Origin: BRH-c25 sp041690515
GTDB lineage: Bacteria; Bacillota; Clostridia; Lutisporales; Lutisporaceae
DNA length: 13,670 bases
Assembly (NCBI GenBank): GCA_041690515.1
Contig: JAWLHF010000090.1
Location: 1-13,670, forward strand
Direction of reading: 5' to 3'
In this document: positions 1 through 6,284 of the stretch, piece after piece
How positions within the stretch are numbered: the first letter of the stretch is position 1
Layout of the letters: the number at the start of each line of letters is the position of its first letter
Program-made: the position numbers and the translations under genes
Notes under the pieces: generated by a model
What the model was told of the DNA's origin: nothing
Seen by the model: only the letters and a program-made list of their open reading frames with translations
Databases searched by the model: none

Positions 1-970
1 TTGATTCTTCAACAATGAAATCTTTTGTTTTGGTTTTTGCCCTTAACCCCGTAAAGGAAGTTATTACACTCTGAAAGCCTATCTTTTTCAGGGTGTGTTG
101 AGCATGTTCACTTATAGCGGACAGTCCATCCAGAGTTGTTTCAAAGCTGTCTTTATTATCAACGTACTCAGCAGTCGGACCTATAAGCAGGTTACCATGT
201 ACTGTAGGCATGACAACCACTCCCTTGCCGGCTTCTGATGGGCAGCTGAAAACAGCTGTTTTTACCATGCTGCCAACGGATTTGTCAAATAGATTATATT
301 CACCACGGTTAGGTAATATTTCAAAGCTTGGGCTGTTTACCATATTGTTAATATCATCAGAATGAACCCCTGCACAGTTTATGATCATTCTGCTTTCTAT
401 TTTCTTGCTACCTGCAGTAACAATATATCCCTCTGATATTTTTACTATATTTGTTACGGGGCTGTTAAGCAGTAATTCCACACCGTTTTCCATTGCATTT
501 TCTGCCAGTGCAATAGCCAGTTCCCATGGCCCTACTATTCCGGCTGTTTTTGCATATAAAGCACCCATAGTGTCTTCACTTAAGCTATTTTCAAGCTTCA
601 GCACACTTTCTCTATCTAATATTTCCATCTGAGGAACACCATTTTTTATTCCTCTATCATACAGTTCTTTTACTGTCTCCATCTCCTGCTCATTAAAAGC
701 AACGACTAAGGATCCTATTCTTTTAAAGGGGACAGAAAGCTCCTTGCATACATCTTCATAGAGTTCGTTTCCTCTTACATTGAATCTGGCTTTTAAGGTT
801 CCCTCTTCAGCATCATAGCCTGCATGCACTATTGCGCTATTTGCCTTTGTAGTTCCGTTAGCCACATCGTTTTCCTTATCTATTAACAGCGCTCTCAACT
901 TATATCTTGAAAGCTCTCTGGCAATAAACGTCCCTGTTATGCCTGCTCCAATGACCGTGATATCATACAT
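1..970 (-). CDS. GlpA-like FAD-dependent oxidoreductase, partial (3' end outside window)
   Basis: The frame is open from an ATG at 970 to the window edge: 323 residues, with the C-terminus missing. A GGGAGG ribosome binding site sits just upstream of the start. The N-terminus (YDITVIGAGITG) is a Rossmann FAD-binding motif, with G8-x-G10-x-x-G13 visible. It is followed by an acidic strand end (LLID) and the segment TTKANSAIVHAGYD, typical of the DAO/GlpA-LhgO superfamily (glycerol-3-phosphate dehydrogenase and 2-hydroxyacid oxidases). A later stretch, MPTVHGNLLIGPTAEYVDN, matches the substrate-domain core of clostridial GlpA-like proteins. In Clostridia this protein is usually followed by a GlpB-like NAD/FAD oxidoreductase and a small cysteine-rich protein; whether that holds here lies outside the window. 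The gene lies directly downstream of glpP, which favours sn-glycerol-3-phosphate as substrate. 2-Hydroxyglutarate-type oxidation is the alternative. Probably cytoplasmic or peripheral to the membrane. Confidence 0.85.
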   Translation of the reverse strand, partial: MYDITVIGAGITGTFIARELSRYKLRALLIDKENDVANGTTKANSAIVHAGYDAEEGTLKARFNVRGNELYEDVCKELSVPFKRIGSLVVAFNEQEMETVKELYDRGIKNGVPQMEILDRESVLKLENSLSEDTMGALYAKTAGIVGPWELAIALAENAMENGVELLLNSPVTNIVKISEGYIVTAGSKKIESRMIINCAGVHSDDINNMVNSPSFEILPNRGEYNLFDKSVGSMVKTAVFSCPSEAGKGVVVMPTVHGNLLIGPTAEYVDNKDSFETTLDGLSAISEHAQHTLKKIGFQSVITSFTGLRAKTKTKDFIVEES

Positions 971-1020
971 TGTCAATTCCTCCCTTGATAATCCTAAAGT
1001 AAATATATATAAACATTCTG

Positions 1021-1049
1021 ACTATATTGCTACAGTACTCGGGTGACAA
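1021..1049 (-). promoter_or_regulatory. candidate sigma-A promoter of the GlpA-like gene
   Basis: Read on the minus strand, TTGTCA (1049-1044) and TATAGT (1026-1021) are separated by exactly 17 bases. Each hexamer matches the consensus at five of six positions. The predicted transcript would start near 1014, about 44 bases before the ATG at 970. This promoter lies downstream of the large hairpin at 1111-1163, so a transcript from it would not contain the hairpin. Confidence 0.5.
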
Positions 1050-1110
1050 GAATGGTATATCCCCTTTGATTTTGTAAATATGCTGTAGTAATATGCTGCC
1101 GGAAATACAA

Positions 1111-1163
1111 GAGAGCCGTGAAAACTATAATCTATCCTAGATAGATTTGGTCCCACGGCTCTC
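1111..1163 (-). terminator. large hairpin between glpP and the GlpA-like gene; terminator or GlpP antitermination target
   Basis: The arms GAGAGCCGTG (1111-1120) and CACGGCTCTC (1154-1163) are perfectly complementary over 10 bases. They enclose a second perfect hairpin of 8 bp at 1129-1147 with a three-base CTA loop. On the minus-strand RNA the stem is followed by only a weak U-rich stretch (TTGTATTT). GlpP proteins in Firmicutes bind leader RNA of glp genes and allow transcription through an inverted repeat, so a hairpin between glpP and a glp-like gene is the expected kind of target. A plain intercistronic terminator is the alternative. Confidence 0.55.
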
Positions 1164-1206
1164 CAATTCTCAGCCATAAATATTTATTTTACCTGATAGT
1201 GTGTAT

Positions 1207-1773
1207 CTACATTTCCCATAGTTCCTTTTTACCGGTGGATGCTCCTACGGCTCCCGCCTTCAAAGCCTCCACTATGTCATGCTTGTTGCTTATCAGCCCG
1301 CCTGCTATGATTGGTATTGACAACCGCCCTGTGATACGCTGTATTATCCCAGGCATAACTCCCGGCATTATTTCAATCATATCCGGCTGGATAGATTTTA
1401 CGCTTTTTATTGTCATCTCGTATGACTTGCTGTCTATCAGAAAAAATCTCTGTATTGTGAACATTCCCTTTTCCTTGGCAATCTTTATATGACTGCTTTT
1501 TGTGCTGATGATGCCATCCGGTTTTATCACTTGTATGATATAATCAATAGCCTTAGCATCTTTTCCTATTCCTTCTAGAAAATCAATATGTATCACAGCA
1601 CTTTTACCTGCATTTTTGATTCTTTTTACTAATGATTGTGCATTAAATATATCGGCACATAGCAGGAATATAGTATTTACCTGAGAGTTAATCGCAATAT
1701 CCAGATCATTCTCATCCTGAACCGCTGCAATAACCGGATTCAACTCAACTCTGTCAATTATTGTTTCCTTCAT
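1207..1773 (-). CDS. glpP: glycerol-3-phosphate-responsive antiterminator GlpP
   Basis: This 188-residue protein matches the GlpP antiterminator family over its full usual length. Visible family motifs are HIDFLEGIGKD (62-72), IISTKSSHI (88-96), QRFFLIDS (108-115), EIMPGVMPGII (134-144) and the C-terminal IIAGGLI with GAVGASTGKKELW. The last elements form the phosphate-binding end of a TIM-barrel-like fold. In Bacillus subtilis GlpP binds sn-glycerol-3-phosphate and leader RNA, preventing termination upstream of glpD and related genes. The ATG at 1773 follows an AAAGGAA ribosome binding site. It lies 66 bases downstream of the HAD phosphatase gene with no convincing terminator between, so co-transcription with the TRAP operon is possible. 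Its most obvious target in the window is the hairpin at 1111-1163. Confidence 0.93.
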   Translation of the reverse strand: MKETIIDRVELNPVIAAVQDENDLDIAINSQVNTIFLLCADIFNAQSLVKRIKNAGKSAVIHIDFLEGIGKDAKAIDYIIQVIKPDGIISTKSSHIKIAKEKGMFTIQRFFLIDSKSYEMTIKSVKSIQPDMIEIMPGVMPGIIQRITGRLSIPIIAGGLISNKHDIVEALKAGAVGASTGKKELWEM

Positions 1774-1839
1774 ACTATCATTCCTTTATTGTTTATTCTC
1801 TCCGCCGTAAAGAGTCTCAAACAGTTCCATGACTCAAAG

Positions 1840-2631
1840 CTATAATAATTCTATCATGTCCTTCACTGATTCAAATACAAAATCCGCTCTGATCTCACTG
1901 CTGGTGTAGTCTTCCTTCTTGGTCTCACCGGAATAAACCAGTACTGAGGCAATACCCGCATTTTCACCTGTCTTGATATCGGTATAAAGCCTGTCGCCTA
2001 CCATTACCATATCATTCTTTTCCAAACCGTATTTCAAGACTATACTCTCTATTATTTCTTTATTTGGTTTTCCTATTACTTTCGGAGTCTTTCCTGTGGA
2101 AGCTTGTATGAATGCAGCCATAGCACCTGCATCCGGCATGAATTTGTCGTTGGCAAGAGGGCAGTTGAAATCCGGATGTGTTGCTATGTATTCTACTCCC
2201 TCGGATATATACTCACATGCTGCCCATAGCTTTTCATAAGTCAACGTGGTATCAAAGCCCAGCACTACATAATCTATATGCTTATGCCTTTCTTTTACCA
2301 AAACAAAGCCTTCTTTTTCAAATTCTTCTTCCAGTGCTTCGGTTCCTAACAGATATACCTTAGCTCCAGGCTTTTGTTTCTTCAAATACATAGTAGTAGC
2401 TTCTCCAGAAGTGAACACTTCGTCCTCCGAAGCTGTAATGCCCAATCTATTAAGCTTGTTTACGTATATTCCCTTATTCTTTGAAGAATTGTTAGTAAGG
2501 AAAATATACCTTTTCCCTGCCTTCTTAATTGCTTGCAGGAATTCATTAGCTCCATTAATCAACTCATCACCAAGATAGATGGTGCCATCCATGTCAAGCA
2601 AATATACGCTTTTCTCTTTTATGCTGTCCAA
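1840..2631 (-). CDS. HAD-IIA family sugar/glycerol phosphatase (NagD/AraL type)
   Basis: The 263-residue protein has all four haloacid dehalogenase motifs: DMDGT (nucleophile D13, acid D15), LTNNSS (T46), GKPNKEII (K188) and GDRLYTD (D213, D218). The region between motifs II and III (about 75-185) is the type IIA cap of NagD, AraL, PNP-ase and phosphoglycolate/glycerol-3-phosphate phosphatases. It is cytoplasmic and magnesium dependent, and dephosphorylates small phosphorylated metabolites. The start is TTG, placed 4 bases after GGGTGGAG, which reads as a good ribosome binding site. The gene begins 27 bases after dctM, so it is very likely in the same transcript. With glpP next, a phosphorylated C3 compound such as glycerol-3-phosphate is an attractive substrate, but the sequence does not fix specificity. 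Confidence 0.88.
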   Translation of the reverse strand: MDSIKEKSVYLLDMDGTIYLGDELINGANEFLQAIKKAGKRYIFLTNNSSKNKGIYVNKLNRLGITASEDEVFTSGEATTMYLKKQKPGAKVYLLGTEALEEEFEKEGFVLVKERHKHIDYVVLGFDTTLTYEKLWAACEYISEGVEYIATHPDFNCPLANDKFMPDAGAMAAFIQASTGKTPKVIGKPNKEIIESIVLKYGLEKNDMVMVGDRLYTDIKTGENAGIASVLVYSGETKKEDYTSSEIRADFVFESVKDMIELL

Positions 2632-2658
2632 ATTACTCCACCCTTTACCTTTCTTAGC

Positions 2659-3945
2659 TTAACGGAACAGATTCAAGCTGAATAATGCGACGCTCTCGGA
2701 ATATGTAACCAAAAGCAGCACTACCAATAATGCAACTATGAAAGGCCACACTTCTTTTACGAAGTCCTCCAGGGTGACACCAATTATGGAACATACTGTG
2801 AACATCATGGATCCAAATGGCGGAGTCAAGCCTCCTATCATGATATTAACTATGAATACCATACCAAAATGCACAGGATCTACCCCAAGGGCTTTGACTG
2901 CCGGTACCAGCAATGGAGCCAATACTACCAATGCTGCTCCTCCTTCGATGAACATCCCTATTATTAACAACATGATGTTTATTACCATCAACAATACAAA
3001 AGGACTGCTTGTCATGTTCATAAGAGCTTCGGTTATCATTTGCGGGATTCTTTCCAATGTAAGATAATAACCAAATACTTTGGCACTTGCGATTATCGCC
3101 AGTACCGCACCTGTTCCTTTGACAGTATCCATTAATATTATCGGTATATGTTCCAATTTCAGCTTTCTATATACAAAGAATCCTACTATCAAAGAGAATA
3201 ATACCGCTATACCGCCTGCCTCTGTTGGAGTAAACATACCCATTCTCATTCCAAGTATTATACCAAAAGGGATCAATAATGCCCAGATGGACTTTATGAA
3301 TTCTACAATGATTTCTCCAATAGATGCCATTTTATCTCTGCTTGGCTTATAATTTCTCTTTTTGGAAATAATAGCAACAGTTATCGCCATGGATATAGTC
3401 ATAAGTATACCTGGAGTATATGCTGCCAGGAACATATCTCCTACAGTAACACCCGCAATAATTGCATACAGAATAAGGTTTGTTCCCGGAGGTATTACAG
3501 GACTTACTGCTGATGAAGCAGCAGTAACCGCTGCTGAAAAGGGCTTTGAGAAGCCTTTCTTTTCCATTTCGGGAACCAGTATTTTAGATTGCATAGCTGC
3601 ATCGGCATTTGCCGAACCAGAAATTCCGCCCATTAATGCACTTAGCAATACGTTGACCTGAGCCAGTCCGCCTCTCATATGCCCTACAAGGACGTTTGCA
3701 AAGTTCATCAATGCTTCGCTTATCCCAGAATAATTCATAACAGAACCTAACATTATAAAGAATGGAACCGCTAGATAAGGGAAGGATTCTACTGCAGTAA
3801 CAAACTGCTGAATAACCATTTGCATTGGCATTGTTGAGTTTATGAATGTAAAATAGAACAACGCAGCTCCCATTAAAGCAAATGCTATAGGGATATTCAA
3901 GAAAAATAAAACAAACAGGATGATAATTGGCGTAATAGCTAGCAT
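2659..3945 (-). CDS. dctM: TRAP transporter large permease subunit (DctM)
   Basis: The 428-residue, extremely hydrophobic protein matches the TRAP large permease family in length and signature. The family motif is seen as GGISGSANADAAM (about 105-117), followed by ILVPEMEKKGFSKPF, AAVTAASSAVSPVIPPG and TPGILM. It forms the sodium-coupled elevator-type translocation domain together with DctQ and receives substrate from DctP. Its ATG overlaps the end of dctQ by 7 bases (ATGCTAG), with the ribosome binding site GGAGGGAG inside the dctQ coding sequence, a sign of translational coupling. The HAD phosphatase follows after 27 bases. TRAP systems import C4-dicarboxylates, sialic acid, 2-oxoacids and other organic acids; the permease sequence does not tell which. 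Confidence 0.95.
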   Translation of the reverse strand: MLAITPIIILFVLFFLNIPIAFALMGAALFYFTFINSTMPMQMVIQQFVTAVESFPYLAVPFFIMLGSVMNYSGISEALMNFANVLVGHMRGGLAQVNVLLSALMGGISGSANADAAMQSKILVPEMEKKGFSKPFSAAVTAASSAVSPVIPPGTNLILYAIIAGVTVGDMFLAAYTPGILMTISMAITVAIISKKRNYKPSRDKMASIGEIIVEFIKSIWALLIPFGIILGMRMGMFTPTEAGGIAVLFSLIVGFFVYRKLKLEHIPIILMDTVKGTGAVLAIIASAKVFGYYLTLERIPQMITEALMNMTSSPFVLLMVINIMLLIIGMFIEGGAALVVLAPLLVPAVKALGVDPVHFGMVFIVNIMIGGLTPPFGSMMFTVCSIIGVTLEDFVKEVWPFIVALLVVLLLVTYSESVALFSLNLFR

Positions 3946-4448
3946 TTACTATCTCCCTCCTCACCTACAGCATCTTCTATAATAAATATCTTCTTAAAAC
4001 TCTTTATTGAATAATAAATCGAATATAATGTAATAAGTGCAAAAGCTATTACCATTGATATATAAATATACTTATATGATACCTCCAGTGCTGCCGTAAT
4101 CTTTGTAGATCCTGACACATATATATAGCTGAAGTAAAACATAACACCGGATAAAGTGGTTGTTACCAATGAGGTCAAAAACTCTACTATGTTCTTTCCC
4201 TTTTTAGGTAAGAGCTTTGTCAATACTTCCACACCTATTAATTCATTGCATTTATAGGCGTTGGCAAAACCTAAGAATATTGTCCAGACAAATGCACTTA
4301 CGGCTATCTCTTCTGACCAATGAAATGTAAAATCCATAAAATATCTGGTAAATACATTCATAATTACAATAACTGTAGTTGCCAACAGAAAAAGACTTCC
4401 AATATATAGTTCAAAATCTTTTCCTAATTTATTTAAAAATTTGCTCAT
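3939..4448 (-). CDS. dctQ: TRAP transporter small permease subunit (DctQ)
   Basis: The 169-residue protein has four predicted membrane segments at about 14-35, 47-66, 86-110 and 126-148. It carries the DctQ-type core around residues 43-64 (HWSEEIAVSAFVWTIFLGFA). DctQ scaffolds the large permease in the membrane and completes the TRAP transporter. A textbook ribosome binding site (AGGAGGT) precedes the ATG at 4448. The gene overlaps dctM by 7 bases, so the two permease subunits are translationally coupled. It is separated from dctP by 284 bases containing several hairpins, which may set a lower expression level for the permease than for the binding protein. Confidence 0.92.
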   Translation of the reverse strand: MSKFLNKLGKDFELYIGSLFLLATTVIVIMNVFTRYFMDFTFHWSEEIAVSAFVWTIFLGFANAYKCNELIGVEVLTKLLPKKGKNIVEFLTSLVTTTLSGVMFYFSYIYVSGSTKITAALEVSYKYIYISMVIAFALITLYSIYYSIKSFKKIFIIEDAVGEEGDSKC

Positions 4449-4471
4449 TTCTACCTCCTATTATATTTTTG

Positions 4472-4547
4472 CCTCCAGGCAGTCGCCAGGGGTTAATTTT
4501 GAGGTTTAACAAAAAACCTCTTTTCACACCTCCTGTTTCTGGGAGGT
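4472..4547 (-). promoter_or_regulatory. cluster of three small hairpins in the dctQ leader
   Basis: Three inverted repeats lie just upstream of dctQ. ACCTCC (4528-4533) pairs with GGAGGT (4542-4547). GAGGTTT (4501-4507) pairs with AAACCTC (4514-4520) around a six-base loop. An imperfect GC-rich stem at about 4472-4492 ends a few bases before the dctQ ribosome binding site. None is followed by a U-run on the minus strand. They may tune mRNA stability or translation of dctQM relative to dctP. Confidence 0.4.
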
Positions 4548-4670
4548 ATTTGCTTCAAAAGCTGCAAAAATCAATAACATACTACAATTAAATTATATGT
4601 ATTTATGATTTTAACTTCTTAGCTTTCGGATTCACACACTAACCTTAAATGACAAGAGGCTATATTGTTT

Positions 4671-4703
4671 AAAGTTGGAAGGAGGCTTACTCCTTCCAAC
4701 TTT
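4671..4703 (-). terminator. perfect 14-bp hairpin after dctP (intercistronic terminator or mRNA stabiliser)
   Basis: AAAGTTGGAAGGAG (4671-4684) and CTCCTTCCAACTTT (4690-4703) are perfectly complementary around a five-base loop. The hairpin begins about 30 bases after the dctP stop codon. On the minus strand it is followed by AAACAATA rather than a U-run. It therefore more likely protects the dctP message from 3' decay and only partly terminates, a common arrangement between abundant binding proteins and their permeases. Confidence 0.6.
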
Positions 4704-4732
4704 CTCAGTTGCTGTGCAATAAAGACTGTTTA

Positions 4733-5785
4733 CTAAAGATTCTTCTTTATTGTTTCAAGTTCTTTTAATATTTCTTCATAGATACCTGGAGTCCATTTGT
4801 CAAACTTTGTATATACCGGAGCAGCTGCCTTAAGGAATGCATCAGCATCTACTTCGTGGAAGTTTACTCCTAATTCTTTCAGCTTAACTTCGTAGTCTTT
4901 TTCCAGCTTAATAGTCTCAGCTAAATTGTCTTCCATACCCTTTTGGAACTCTTCTGTTAGAATAGTTCTCTGTTCTTCAGTAAGGCTGTCCCAAACCTTG
5001 GGTGAAATAACAACAGCAGATACTCCAAGCAAGTGGTTTGTTATTGAATATTCTTTAACATTTTCATACTGCTTTGTTCCGTAGTAAGTCATTATTGAAC
5101 CTTCAACCCCGTCTATAACACCCTGCTGAATTGCTGCATAAGTATCAGGATAAGGCATAGCAATTGGGTTGCCGCCCATAGCTTCTATTGTATAAGTATA
5201 GAGCTGGCTGGTTGGGACTCTGATATTCAATCCCTTCATATCATCCGGAGTTTTGATCGGTTTTTTGGTCATCATGCTTCTGAATCCAAATACCCAATCC
5301 AGTGAAAGTACCTTTGCACCCTTTTCCTCCATTTGTTTATTCAGGTTTTGAACCAATGGAGTTTTCATCATAGCAAAATACTCATCAAAATTCTTATACA
5401 GGAATGGTCCTGTTACAGCGTTGTAGTCCGGTACATAGTCCCCAAGGAAGTTAACACCGTCTACTAATATCCAGTCTGAACCTTGTACTACCTGTTCCAT
5501 ACCGTCCTTACCTATAGGAAGGATACCACCTGTAAACAACTGAAGCTCAAGTGAACCGTTGCTTCTTGCGTTTACAGCTTCTACTACTTTCTTCAATGAT
5601 ATTGCAGTCTGCTCATCATCAACGAATTTAGTACTAACCTTGATAACCCTCTTTTCCACATTTGCAGCCGGTGCATCTGTACCAGCAGGTGCATCAGTGC
5701 TGGCAGGTGTCTTTGCACTGCTACCACATGCAGCTAAGGAAAAAGTAATAGCAAGCACGAGTAAAACTGATAAAAACCTTTTCAA
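4733..5785 (-). CDS. dctP: TRAP transporter substrate-binding lipoprotein (DctP family)
   Basis: The protein has a lipoprotein signal peptide ending in the lipobox LAAC (lipidated C20), then a short Ala/Pro/Thr linker containing TDAPAGTDAPA, then a full DctP-type binding domain. Family landmarks are FGFRSMMTKKPIKTPDDMKG, NIRVPTS with R189 (the conserved arginine that holds the substrate carboxylate), and GGNPIAMPYPDTYAAIQQG followed by DGVEG. It is anchored outside the membrane and delivers a carboxylate ligand to DctQM. I place the start at TTG 5785 because CAAAGGGGGAA lies immediately upstream and the signal peptide then begins MKRF. An upstream in-frame ATG at 5809 would put the ribosome binding site inside the gene. 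The best family match is C4-dicarboxylate or related organic acid; the ligand is not certain. Confidence 0.93.
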   Translation of the reverse strand: MKRFLSVLLVLAITFSLAACGSSAKTPASTDAPAGTDAPAANVEKRVIKVSTKFVDDEQTAISLKKVVEAVNARSNGSLELQLFTGGILPIGKDGMEQVVQGSDWILVDGVNFLGDYVPDYNAVTGPFLYKNFDEYFAMMKTPLVQNLNKQMEEKGAKVLSLDWVFGFRSMMTKKPIKTPDDMKGLNIRVPTSQLYTYTIEAMGGNPIAMPYPDTYAAIQQGVIDGVEGSIMTYYGTKQYENVKEYSITNHLLGVSAVVISPKVWDSLTEEQRTILTEEFQKGMEDNLAETIKLEKDYEVKLKELGVNFHEVDADAFLKAAAPVYTKFDKWTPGIYEEILKELETIKKNL

Positions 5786-5831
5786 TGAAATTCCCCCTTT
5801 GTTTTGCAATATATTTTAAACATCCACTAAC

Positions 5832-5860
5832 ATATTATAATCCGACTCTTCACTTGTCAA
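5832..5860 (-). promoter_or_regulatory. candidate promoter of the TRAP (dctPQM) operon
   Basis: On the minus strand a perfect TTGACA (5860-5855) is followed after 17 bases by TAATAT (5837-5832). An alternative TATAAT (5839-5834) overlaps it at 15-base spacing. A second TTGACA lies at 5886-5881. Transcription would start about 40 bases upstream of the TTG start at 5785. Confidence 0.6.
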
Positions 5861-6027
5861 CTAAATCAGATTATTGATAGTGTCAATTTAAAACCGTTTT
5901 CTCACAGCTTCTGTATGTTTTTAGGTTATTTTATACTTATCTGGATACCACATGGTGCTTCCGCATATGTAACAGCCTTAAAACCTCAGCATTTGCTGTT
6001 ATTTGCATTAAAGTGTTAAAAGGACAT
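5861..6027. other. gene-free upstream region of the TRAP operon
   Basis: No credible reading frame is present. The only structures seen are short: AACAGC (5969-5974) paired with GCTGTT (5995-6000), and a weak palindrome around ACCACATGGT (5947-5956). They could be a regulator site for the TRAP operon, but no known operator was recognised. Confidence 0.35.
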
Positions 6028-6080
6028 AAAAAAAACAACAATCAAATAACACATATTTTATATTGTGTTATTTATTGTTG
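6028..6080 (-). terminator. strong intrinsic terminator (minus strand)
   Basis: CAACAAT-C-AAATAACACA (6036-6053) pairs with TGTGTTATTTATTGTTG (6064-6080), giving 17 base pairs with a single bulged base and a ten-base AT-only loop. On the minus strand it is followed directly by eight Ts (plus-strand As at 6028-6035), the classic rho-independent form. It ends transcripts coming from the flavoprotein gene or from a small transcript starting nearer. It lies 205 bases past the flavoprotein stop codon. Confidence 0.88.
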
Positions 6081-6164
6081 ACACTCCATTTCTCCTGTCA
6101 CAATTACGGTATTTTCTATATTACTTTTACAATATGTATAAACTTGCAGCTAATTGTATAGCAC
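6028..6164 (-). ncRNA. possible small RNA between the flavoprotein gene and the TRAP operon
   Basis: A promoter-like pair, TTTACA (6199-6194) and TAATAT (6176-6171), stands at exact 17-base spacing on the minus strand about 90 bases before the strong terminator at 6028-6080. A transcript from it would be about 135 nucleotides and would have no credible protein-coding frame. I do not recognise the RNA family. The stretch could instead be an ordinary long 3' untranslated region of the flavoprotein gene. Confidence 0.25.
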
Positions 6165-6170
6165 AAATTT

Positions 6171-6284
6171 ATATTAACACATCTAATATCGGTTGTAAAG
6201 AACTTTATGGATTGCATAAACAGAAAAGGATTCCAGTTGATATGAAATATGCAATAATATCCACATCAACCGGTCCTTATAGGT
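6171..6284. other. 3' flank of the flavoprotein gene with an imperfect hairpin
   Basis: No gene is seen. CCAGTTGAT (6233-6241) can pair with ATCAACCGG (6265-6273) over nine bases including one G-U pair, but no U-run follows on either strand. It may stabilise the 3' end of the flavoprotein message. Confidence 0.3.

Noticed and set aside
2738..3661. Series of plus-strand open frames
   Set aside because: All are antisense to dctM; their composition mirrors membrane codons and none has a ribosome binding site.
3584..3964. 126-residue minus-strand open frame overlapping dctM and dctQ
   Set aside because: It is a shifted frame inside dctM; the dctM frame has the TRAP signatures and the ribosome binding site.
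5861..6027. Cyclic-di-GMP or other riboswitch before the TRAP operon
   Set aside because: Short pairings exist, but none of the conserved core sequences I know was present, and the TRAP promoter lies downstream of this stretch.
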